Positions 8,005 through 14,983 of a stretch of DNA of 64,000 nucleotides are shown here, one piece after another. The stretch spans positions 62,001-126,000 of the forward strand of contig NZ_BRVM01000008.1 in assembly GCF_026011715.1 (NCBI RefSeq), read 5' to 3'. The notes under the pieces are model-generated. The model ran no database searches. It saw nothing but the letters and a program-made list of their open reading frames with translations, and was not told where the DNA came from. The stretch comes from Cytobacillus sp. NCCP-133 (lineage in GTDB: Bacteria > Bacillota > Bacilli > Bacillales > Cytobacillaceae). Position 1 is the first letter of the stretch, and each line of letters opens with the position of its first letter. Made by a program: the position numbers and the translations under genes.

Positions 8005-9381
8005 ATGTTAGGGTTTTTACAAAGAATTGGTAAAGCTTTAATGCTTCCAATTGCCGTCTTGCCTGCAGCCGGTCTTTTGCTTCGCTTCGGACAAGATGAC
8101 TTATTAGGCATTCCATTTATCGCCAATGCCGGTGATGCAATTTTTGCCAACCTAGCGCTTATTTTTGCCATTGGGGTTGCCATGGGATTTGCGAAGGATA
8201 ATAACGGAGCTGCCGCCCTCTCAGGCGCAATCGGGTTCCTTGTTTTAACCGAAGGGGCAGCTGCGATTGATGAAAATATTAATATGGGTGTTTTAGGCGG
8301 TATTATTGCTGGTATTATTGCTGGACTTTTATACAACCGCTTTCATGATATTAAGCTTCCGGAGTGGCTCGGTTTCTTCAGCGGAAGAAGATTTGTCCCA
8401 ATCATCACTTCCGTTACAATGATTCTTTTGGCAGCCATTGCAGGGTTTGCCTGGCCGCCAATCCAAAGTGCCATTGATGGTTTGGGTAATTGGATTATCG
8501 GACTTGGTGCGGTTGGATCCGGATTATTTGGATTCCTGAACCGTTTGCTGATACCTTTAGGCCTACACCATGTGCTAAACAGTCTGTTTTGGTTCCAATT
8601 TGGTGAATTCGAAGAGGTTAACGGAGATATCGCCCGTTTCTTCGCGGGTGACCCATCAGCCGGTGCCTATATGACTGGATTCTTCCCTGTCATGATGTTC
8701 GGTCTGCCAGCTGCGGCATTTGCGATTATCGCAGCTGCGAAGCCAGAGAAAAGAAAAGCGGTTTCCGGTATGTTTATCGGTTTGGCTTTAACGTCTTTCC
8801 TTACAGGGATTACAGAACCAATTGAATTTTCATTTATGTTTATTGCCCCACTATTATATGGAGTTCACGCCGTTTTAACCGGTGTTTCCATGTGGCTGAC
8901 AACACTGCTCGGAATCCGTGATGGGTTTACCTTCTCGGCCGGAGCCATTGATTATGCCTTAAACTTTAATATTGCCGAAAAGCCGCTATTGCTTTTTGGA
9001 ATTGGCGTAATCTATGCCATTCTTTACTTCATCATTTTCTATGCTTTAATCAGAGCATTCCATCTGAAAACACCTGGACGTGAAGACGAAGAGGAAAATG
9101 AAGTTGTGCCAAAAGCTGCCTATAAAGAAGGCAATAACAAATATGAAACAATGGCAAGCCATTTCATTCAGGATCTTGGCGGCATGGAAAACATCACCTC
9201 CATTGATAACTGTGCAACAAGACTGCGTCTGAGTATTAAAGACATGGATCAAGTTCAGGACAATGCGCTCAAATCACATGGTGCAAAAGGGATCATGAAA
9301 CTGAGCAAAACGAACTTACAAATTATTGTTGGAACAGATGTTGAGTTTGTTGCGGATGAAATGAAGAAAATTACCAGGTAA
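8005..9381 (+). CDS. nagP: N-acetylglucosamine PTS permease, EIICB
   Basis: The 458-residue membrane permease combines a EIIC domain (residues 1-360, about 10 TM segments) and a C-terminal EIIB domain. The substrate loop region ITEPIEFSFMFIAP and the start MLGFLQRIGKALMLPIAVLP are typical of the glucose/GlcNAc EIIC class. The EIIB phosphorylation site is Cys403 in IDNCATRLRL. It imports GlcNAc and phosphorylates it to GlcNAc-6-P. No EIIA domain is present, so a shared EIIA (for example PtsG's) is needed, as in other Bacilli. Transcription is under operator 2, and a strong terminator follows. Confidence 0.95.
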   Translation: MLGFLQRIGKALMLPIAVLPAAGLLLRFGQDDLLGIPFIANAGDAIFANLALIFAIGVAMGFAKDNNGAAALSGAIGFLVLTEGAAAIDENINMGVLGGIIAGIIAGLLYNRFHDIKLPEWLGFFSGRRFVPIITSVTMILLAAIAGFAWPPIQSAIDGLGNWIIGLGAVGSGLFGFLNRLLIPLGLHHVLNSLFWFQFGEFEEVNGDIARFFAGDPSAGAYMTGFFPVMMFGLPAAAFAIIAAAKPEKRKAVSGMFIGLALTSFLTGITEPIEFSFMFIAPLLYGVHAVLTGVSMWLTTLLGIRDGFTFSAGAIDYALNFNIAEKPLLLFGIGVIYAILYFIIFYALIRAFHLKTPGREDEEENEVVPKAAYKEGNNKYETMASHFIQDLGGMENITSIDNCATRLRLSIKDMDQVQDNALKSHGAKGIMKLSKTNLQIIVGTDVEFVADEMKKITR

Positions 9382-9388
9382 TTACCTA

Positions 9389-9425
9389 AAACCAGTGTCC
9401 TCTTTTGGACACTGGTTTTTTATTT
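9389..9425 (+). terminator. nagP terminator
   Basis: AACCAGTGTCC / GGACACTGGTT stem with a TCTTTT loop and a following T run. Confidence 0.92.
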
Positions 9426-9512
9426 TCACGGCTAAAGAAGAAATAGAATACCCGCGCCATGTAAAATCCAGGCTTTCCATATTTTGATTGCTGCCTTCGA
9501 ATGTAAAGTTTC

Positions 9513-9529
9513 GTTCATCCTCTGTTCAT
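9513..9529 (+). promoter_or_regulatory. HssR-type direct repeat upstream of hrtB
   Basis: Two GTTCAT half sites (9513-9518 and 9524-9529) are repeated with an 11-nt period. This is the spacing of the tandem GTTCAT site I recall for staphylococcal HssR. The same arrangement occurs at 13569-13584. Confidence 0.7.
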
Positions 9530-9577
9530 ATAGGAGGTATATTCTAAAAATGCAAAAAAGAGATTGGAGGAATTTTG

Positions 9578-10612
9578 ATGAACCTTGCATGGAAAGAAGT
9601 GAAAAAAAATAAACTTAGATTTTTGATTTTAGGTTCCATTATTTTTCTAATTAGCTTGCTAACATTTATTATTTCCGGGTTAGCGAACGGACTATCGCAG
9701 GATAATGCTGCATTAGTTAAAGATCTGCCAGATGGGCAATTTTATATGAATGCAGATGCAGACGAAACCTATAATCTTTCGAGAATAGATCGTCATATCC
9801 AGGAAAAATTGTTAACCAGCCAGAAAGATGTTGCAGCACTCTCCATTCAAATGGGTTTTTTGAATGATAAGAATGATAAACAACAAAGCGTTGCTTTTGT
9901 CACCTCAACCGAATCTAAGATGTTTGAGAATGTTAAACCCGGGGAGATCATATTGGATCGTTCTATGGAGGATAAAGGGATAAAAGCTGGAGACATTTTA
10001 ACGAACAATCAATTTAGCGGTGAGTTTATGGTAAAAGGTTTTGTTGATCAAAAGAAATTCAGCCATGCACCTGTTGCTTTTATTCATATCGAGAATTACA
10101 AAGAAATGTATAGAGTTGGCGAAATGCAATTAATTTTCGTCCCTGGCCAGGATAAAGCACAAGAAGCAGATGGCTTGCAATCATTTTCAAAGAAAGAATT
10201 TCTCGATACAATTCCAAGCTACAATGCAGAACAAATGTCTCTTAATATGATTGTTTGGTTTTTAGTAGTGATTAGTGGAATGTTGTTCGCAATCTTCTTC
10301 TATATGATGAACGTCCAAAAAATTGCATTGTACGGTATTTTGAAAGCGATTGGATTAAAAACAAGTGCCTTATTCAAAATGATGTGGACACAAATGCTTT
10401 TTATTACCGGAATAGCACTTGGTTTATCAGCTGCACTCATTCAAGGATTTAATATGTTTGCACCTGAAGAAATTCCTTTTAGATTAACCATAGAAACGAT
10501 TTCCTTATTGTCGATGGTCTTTTTCATTATCGGATTTATTGGCGCTACACTTTCAGGGGTTCAAATTAAAAAAATCGAACCTTTACAAGCGATTCAACAA
10601 GGAGAGGTTTAA
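9578..10612 (+). CDS. hrtB: Heme ABC exporter permease HrtB
   Basis: The MacB/FtsX-type permease has 344 residues, close to HrtB. TM1 is at residues 15-40, followed by a roughly 190-residue extracytoplasmic domain, then three TM segments (MIVWFLVVISGMLFAIFFYMM onwards) ending with the cytoplasmic QIKKIEPLQAIQQGEV motif typical of FtsX-like permeases. ATG 9578 is chosen because GGAGG lies 7 nt upstream. HrtBA protects against toxic heme in staphylococci and other Firmicutes. Identity here rests on the hrtB-hrtA-hssR-hssS order and on the HssS/HssR matches. The HssR-type direct repeat lies just upstream. Confidence 0.85.
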   Translation: MNLAWKEVKKNKLRFLILGSIIFLISLLTFIISGLANGLSQDNAALVKDLPDGQFYMNADADETYNLSRIDRHIQEKLLTSQKDVAALSIQMGFLNDKNDKQQSVAFVTSTESKMFENVKPGEIILDRSMEDKGIKAGDILTNNQFSGEFMVKGFVDQKKFSHAPVAFIHIENYKEMYRVGEMQLIFVPGQDKAQEADGLQSFSKKEFLDTIPSYNAEQMSLNMIVWFLVVISGMLFAIFFYMMNVQKIALYGILKAIGLKTSALFKMMWTQMLFITGIALGLSAALIQGFNMFAPEEIPFRLTIETISLLSMVFFIIGFIGATLSGVQIKKIEPLQAIQQGEV

Positions 10613-10613
10613 T

Positions 10614-11315
10614 ATGGAATTTTTTACGGTGAATGAACTAAAAAAAGCATTCACGAATGGTGAAGTGAAGGAAGAAATACTAAAAGGAATCAATCTTTCT
10701 CTAAAAAAAGGCGAAATGACAGCATTAGTAGGTGCTTCAGGATCTGGTAAAAGTACGCTCCTTACAATAGCAGCAGGACTTCAACCTGCTTCAGATGGTC
10801 AAATACTATTTGAAGGAAAAAATATAAATACCATGAACCAAGAGCAAATTCGGAAAATACGGGCAAGTAAATTTGGCTTTGTCTTTCAATTTGCACATCT
10901 TGTTCCTTTTCTTACAGTAGAAGAACAGCTAATGCTGATGCTGGATGTTTCTGAATCAAGATTAAATAAACATGAACAAAAAAGCGAAGTGAATAGAATA
11001 TTAAAATTAGTTGGAATGGACCATCGGAAAACTGCTTATCCCTCTTCCCTATCAGGCGGAGAGAAACAGCGGGTTGCGTTTGCTCGTGCAATCATTCATC
11101 AGCCTATGGTTCTCTTCGCAGATGAACCAACTGCAAGCTTGGATTCCAAAAGGTCTAAAGAGATTATGTCATTAATCCGAGATTTAACAAAAAACCTGAA
11201 CATTACTACCCTAATGGTTACACATGATGAGGAAATGCTTCCATACACCGATCGTATAATCAAAATGAGTGATGGCCTCATTCTGCAAAATTTTGAGCCG
11301 CAGGCAAAGTCTTAA
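10614..11315 (+). CDS. hrtA: Heme ABC exporter ATP-binding protein HrtA
   Basis: The 233-residue ATPase has Walker A GASGSGKST, a Q-loop, signature LSGGEKQRVAFARA, Walker B MVLFADEPTASLDS and a switch His in MVTHDEEML. It belongs to the LolD/MacB class that pairs with FtsX-type permeases. ATG 10614 follows GGAGAGG and is one base after the hrtB stop (TAATATG), so translation is coupled. With HrtB it forms the heme efflux or membrane-heme extraction pump. A weak terminator separates it from the two-component genes. Confidence 0.88.
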   Translation: MEFFTVNELKKAFTNGEVKEEILKGINLSLKKGEMTALVGASGSGKSTLLTIAAGLQPASDGQILFEGKNINTMNQEQIRKIRASKFGFVFQFAHLVPFLTVEEQLMLMLDVSESRLNKHEQKSEVNRILKLVGMDHRKTAYPSSLSGGEKQRVAFARAIIHQPMVLFADEPTASLDSKRSKEIMSLIRDLTKNLNITTLMVTHDEEMLPYTDRIIKMSDGLILQNFEPQAKS

Positions 11316-11340
11316 TAATGTGATTTTTAATATAAACCAA

Positions 11341-11370
11341 AGCCCTTCTATTGTGCTGGGCTATTTTTTT
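11341..11370 (+). terminator. Weak terminator after hrtA
   Basis: AGCCC / GGGCT stem with a 12-nt loop, then ATTTTTTTAT. It probably limits read-through from the induced hrtBA unit into hssRS. Confidence 0.6.
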
Positions 11371-11433
11371 ATATACAGTTTATAAAGTAAAAACACATTA
11401 GTTTAATAATAAATTTTACCTTTAGGAGAAAAC

Positions 11434-12117
11434 ATGATGGCAAATATACTAATTGTTGATGACGATAGCAATATTTTAAAGCTAATCGGGATCTTTTTGT
11501 CTGAACAAGGTTATAAAGTATTAAAAGCAACGAATGGAATCGATGCACTGGAAATTCTAAAAAAGGAACTATGTCATTTAGCTGTTGTTGATGTAATGAT
11601 GCCTTTTATGGATGGCTATTCATTAACAACAGAGATTCGAAATCAGTATAATATTCCTGTTATCCTGTTAACAGCTAAAAACCAAATTGAGGATAAGGAG
11701 CGAGGGTTTCTTGCAGGTACGGATGATTATCTTGTTAAACCTTTCGAACCGAAGGAATTAAGCTTTCGTATAAAAGCTTTGCTGCGGCGATACGATACTC
11801 ATCATGATGAGTACATTGTTCGCATAGGCAGCACTGCGATAAACAAAAAAAGCTATGAAGTTAAGGTGGGAGACCGTACGATCCTTCTACCCTTAAAGGA
11901 GTTTGAACTTTTGTATTTTCTCCTATCGAACCCTATGCAAGTGTTTTCCAGAGACCACCTGATTGAACAGATTTGGGGGCTGGATTATGAAGGAGATGAA
12001 CGAACGGTAGATGTTCATATAAAAAGGCTAAGAGAACGCTTTTCTAAATTGGCGGATACTTTTCATATTAAAACAGTACGCGGGGTTGGATATTCCCTGG
12101 AGGTTAAACGCGAATGA
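11434..12117 (+). CDS. hssR: Heme response regulator HssR (OmpR/PhoB type)
   Basis: The receiver domain carries the acidic pocket DDD at residues 10-12, the phosphoacceptor Asp53 in VVDVMMPF and Lys in LVKPFEPKEL. A C-terminal winged helix follows. Stretches such as DKERGFLAGTDDYLVKPFE and DYEGDERTVDVHIKRLRERF are very close to what I know of staphylococcal HssR. Two adjacent ATG codons are possible (11434 or 11437) behind AGGAG. The gene overlaps hssS by 4 bp. It should activate hrtBA, and probably the gene at 13665, through the GTTCAT direct repeats. Confidence 0.9.
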   Translation: MMANILIVDDDSNILKLIGIFLSEQGYKVLKATNGIDALEILKKELCHLAVVDVMMPFMDGYSLTTEIRNQYNIPVILLTAKNQIEDKERGFLAGTDDYLVKPFEPKELSFRIKALLRRYDTHHDEYIVRIGSTAINKKSYEVKVGDRTILLPLKEFELLYFLLSNPMQVFSRDHLIEQIWGLDYEGDERTVDVHIKRLRERFSKLADTFHIKTVRGVGYSLEVKRE

Positions 12118-13496
12118 AATCTCTTTATATAAAATTCGTTGTCATTACGATTGGAATTATGATTTTTAGCAGCATTTTTGCTTTTTTGATCTCCAATACA
12201 TATTACCATCAAAAATTAAAACCCCATAACGATCAAAAAATCACAGCATTTGCAGAATCAATCGCTGCGTTCACTAATGAGCACCCTGCCATCGACTTGA
12301 TTGAGTACTTAGAAAATATTTCTTCCATTGGCTATCAAATTTATTTAGTTGATTATGCTGGAGATGAATCTTTTTTTGGTGCAGCATTCAGGGATAACAA
12401 TCTTTCTGTTTCAACAAAAGAGCATGTTTTAAACGGCCATGTTTATCATGGTATTCTCCATTTTCCGCAAGAAACGTTTGTAACTGGCTTTTTTGCAAAT
12501 GAATTGAAGAATACCATTGGCGTTCCATTAACACATAACGGCAAGAATTATGCCCTCTTTCTCAGGCCGGATATTAAACTCCTTTTTAATGAAATGCATC
12601 TTTTATTTGCGTGGCTGCTTGCATTTACCATCATTCTAAGCATCATTATGGTAGTTTTCAGTACAAAATATTTAGTAAGACCCATATCAAAACTGACAAA
12701 AGCCACAAAATCACTTTCCAATGGAGATTTCAATGTGGAACTTGATATTAATCGTTATGATGAACTTGGCGAACTTTCCCATAGCTTTCAGCGAATGGCA
12801 AATAAATTAGAACAAATGGATGACATGAGAAAGGAATTCATCTCGAACATTTCTCATGATATTCAGTCTCCTCTATCGAATATTAAGGGATATACAAACC
12901 TATTGGAAAACGCATCCACAAGTTCAAAAGAAAGAGTCCAGTACGTTTCCATCATAAATGGTGAAATTAGAAGGCTATCAACTTTAACCAAGCAATTATT
13001 ACTTCTTGCCTCATTAGACCGTAATGATGATATTTTGAAAAAAAAGACATTCAATGTTGGTCAGCAAATGAAGGACTTAATACGTAATTATCAATGGCTA
13101 GTAAGCGAAAAAGGCATAATGCTCAGCTACTCTTTACCAGATACGGAAATCATCGGTGACCCATCATTACTAAACACAGTTTGGGATAATCTATTAGCTA
13201 ATGCCATTAAATATAATAAACCAGATGGCAGTATTGAAATCTTAATAGAAGAGAGAGAAAAATCGATCGCAGTAACCTTTGAAGATAGCGGAATTGGAAT
13301 GAGTAAGGCAGAAATTGATAGGATATTTGATCGCTTTTATCGGGCAGATACTGCACGAACACGAACAATTGAAGGAACAGGATTAGGATTATCCATTGTT
13401 TGGTCCATCGTTAAATTGCATGATGGCCATGTTTATGTAAAGAGTGAAGAAAAAGAAGGTACTGCTTTTATTGTGGAATTGCCAGTTCATTCATAA
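12114..13496 (+). CDS. hssS: Heme sensor histidine kinase HssS
   Basis: The 460-residue membrane kinase has TM1 at residues 7-28, an extracytoplasmic sensor of about 130 residues and TM2 near 163-186. HAMP (YLVRPISKLTKATKSL), HisKA with His248 in NISHDIQSPL, and HATPase_c (NLLANAIKY, DSGIGM, GTGLGLSI) follow. The sensor contains YHGI, FVTGFF and LFLRPDI blocks matching HssS. It starts at an ATG overlapping the hssR stop (ATGA). It detects heme excess at the membrane and phosphorylates HssR. Confidence 0.9.
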   Translation: MKSLYIKFVVITIGIMIFSSIFAFLISNTYYHQKLKPHNDQKITAFAESIAAFTNEHPAIDLIEYLENISSIGYQIYLVDYAGDESFFGAAFRDNNLSVSTKEHVLNGHVYHGILHFPQETFVTGFFANELKNTIGVPLTHNGKNYALFLRPDIKLLFNEMHLLFAWLLAFTIILSIIMVVFSTKYLVRPISKLTKATKSLSNGDFNVELDINRYDELGELSHSFQRMANKLEQMDDMRKEFISNISHDIQSPLSNIKGYTNLLENASTSSKERVQYVSIINGEIRRLSTLTKQLLLLASLDRNDDILKKKTFNVGQQMKDLIRNYQWLVSEKGIMLSYSLPDTEIIGDPSLLNTVWDNLLANAIKYNKPDGSIEILIEEREKSIAVTFEDSGIGMSKAEIDRIFDRFYRADTARTRTIEGTGLGLSIVWSIVKLHDGHVYVKSEEKEGTAFIVELPVHS

Positions 13497-13522
13497 ACCC
13501 TTTTTTGTCATTCACTACCGGC

Positions 13523-13558
13523 GGAGTTCCCATTTGGTAAAGGATGGCTCTTTTTTTG
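13523..13558 (+). terminator. Probable terminator of hssRS
   Basis: Imperfect stem GAG..CCAT / ATGG..CTC followed by seven T. Confidence 0.55.
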
Positions 13559-13568
13559 TAAACATTTA

Positions 13569-13584
13569 TTCATCTTCTGTTCAT
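13569..13584 (+). promoter_or_regulatory. Second HssR-type direct repeat
   Basis: TTCATCTTCTGTTCAT repeats TTCAT with an 11-nt period. It matches the box in front of hrtB (TTCATCCTCTGTTCAT) in 15 of 16 positions. It lies about 80 bp before the small His-rich membrane gene. Confidence 0.7.
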
Positions 13585-13664
13585 ATTCCTGGAGTAAATT
13601 ATTGAAGAGCAGAGAGCTGCGTGTTTATTATAGTAAATATATTATTTAGGAGGAGATTTTGGTT

Positions 13665-14054
13665 ATGAATAATAATAGTCAAATACTATTGCGTTTTGCT
13701 GGTGTTTTTGGGGTGATTGGAGCGATATTGGGTGCACATATGGCTGGTTCAGGTTCGTATGCGTTCAGGCCCGTTCATGCACATATTCTAGTCGTTGGCT
13801 GGTTAAGTCTTTTTGCATGGGCTGTTTACTACAAAGTTTTCCAAACATCCCAAACCCTATTGACGAAGATTCATGTTTGGACTGCTATTATAGGCTCAGT
13901 AGGTTTAACTGTCGGCATGTGGTTATACATGGTTAAGCCATTTAATCTTCCAGAAGGATTAACCCTAATCTTATACATTGGCGGAGGAGTTGCATTACTT
14001 GTAAGTTTCGCTGTCTTTTTCTTAATTACAATCTTTTACAGAGATGAAAAATAA
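13665..14054 (+). CDS. Small four-TM membrane protein with HAH motif, putative HssR target
   Basis: The 129-residue, very hydrophobic protein has four TM segments. Conserved-looking histidines sit at positions 25 (LGAHMAG), 38 and 40 (RPVHAHILVVGW) and 70 (KIHVW). The PVHAHxxxxGW pattern recalls heme-copper oxidase subunit I-like and NnrS-like small proteins, so heme or copper binding is possible but unproven. The ATG has AGGAGGAG 9 nt upstream; an in-frame TTG at 13659 is the alternative. A near-identical HssR-type box precedes it, which ties it to the heme-stress regulon. Its 3' end overlaps the convergent LysM/SPOR gene by 29 bp. Confidence 0.8.
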   Translation: MNNNSQILLRFAGVFGVIGAILGAHMAGSGSYAFRPVHAHILVVGWLSLFAWAVYYKVFQTSQTLLTKIHVWTAIIGSVGLTVGMWLYMVKPFNLPEGLTLILYIGGGVALLVSFAVFFLITIFYRDEK

Positions 14055-14571
14055 ATTCATAGGTGTCACCGGGTTTTAACCCAAAAATATGAAGCTGCTC
14101 TTTTTCAAAAAAGTACGCGTCCTTAACACCCGCTTTTTTAACAGCTTCCAACTGCTTTTCAGCATTCTTTTTATCTTTAAAAGCGCCAGCCTGAACGCGG
14201 TAATGCGATTTACCATCAATAACAGCAATGCCAATCGCTGCAGGAATATTTTTTTCCTTTAAAAAGGAAACTCGCTTTTCAGCATTTTCTTTATTGCTAA
14301 AAGAGCCAGCCATAATCTTATGAAATGAGTCCTGCTCATCAGATAAAATCAGGCGCTGACCCGTATAGATTGTTGTTCCCTTTAGATGGTTCACCTCCAT
14401 GATCCTGTCTGCACTGGTATGGTTCTTTTTGGCAAGCGAGTAAAGAGTATCCCCTTTCTCAACCACCATCATCTCTTTATCTGGATTGTGGCCTGCCATC
14501 ACTGCTCCCCCTAAGAAAATAACCGCCAAAGAAATAATGCCTGCTGTGAAAATCTGTTTGATTTTCCTCAA
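14026..14571 (-). CDS. LysM and SPOR domain cell-wall-associated protein
   Basis: An N-terminal signal anchor (IFTAGIISLAVIFLGGAVMAG) is followed by a LysM domain (VEKGDTLYSLAKKNHTSADRIMEVN...TTIYTGQRL, about residues 36-78). A SPOR-like region follows (about 85-160) with GSFSNKENAEKRVSFLKEK and VQAGAFKDKKNAEKQLEAV. It likely binds peptidoglycan at the cell surface. The TTG at 14571 is preferred: GAGGTGAT lies at ideal distance, whereas the GTG at 14580 overlaps that site. The last ten codons overlap the convergent membrane gene; no terminator separates the two. Confidence 0.82.
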   Translation of the reverse strand: MRKIKQIFTAGIISLAVIFLGGAVMAGHNPDKEMMVVEKGDTLYSLAKKNHTSADRIMEVNHLKGTTIYTGQRLILSDEQDSFHKIMAGSFSNKENAEKRVSFLKEKNIPAAIGIAVIDGKSHYRVQAGAFKDKKNAEKQLEAVKKAGVKDAYFFEKEQLHIFGLKPGDTYEFIFHLCKRL

Positions 14572-14800
14572 TATAATCACCTCACTATATCTGACGCAGG
14601 AAAATAATGTATATCGCAGGCGGACAAGCCTAAATATGATTTTTAGGGATAATTGGGCGAGTGCTTAAAACATGAATCGCTTCATGCGGAATCTTTATGA
14701 TATGCGCACAGGGATCGGGTGGTACTTATGCTTAAAATTAAATCAATCTCATCCAGGGGAATAGCATCGTTTCAGCGATTAATTACCTTTTCCTTCATGA

Positions 14801-14946
14801 CGACCTTTTTTCTTCCCATGAGTGGTTTTCGGGCTTCCTGAACGCTTCATGGCGACCTTTTTTCTTCCCTTGAGAGGTTTTCCGGCTTCCTGAACGCTTC
14901 TTGGCGACCTTTATCCTAACCATAAGAAGTTTTCCAGCTTTATAAT
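14801..14946. repeat. Tandem 52-bp repeat behind the formate dehydrogenase gene
   Basis: Two full 52-bp units (14801-14852 and 14853-14904) begin CGACCTTTTTTCTTCCC and end CTGAACGCTTC(A/T)TGG, differing at few positions. A third, truncated unit ends near 14946, and a partial unit precedes the first. A single related copy (GGCGACCTTTT...CGGCTTCATGAA) lies at 47495-47540. The rest of the 14581-14983 gap shows no gene. Confidence 0.85.
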
Positions 14947-14983
14947 CATACAAAAAGAGATGGCCCAAAGCCATCTCTCCTCA

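Noticed and set aside
13569-13584. Chance duplicate of the HssR box
   Set aside because: Rejected as pure chance: 15 of 16 positions agree with the hrtB box, with identical 11-nt period, 80 bp before a gene in the hss cluster. Kept as a finding.
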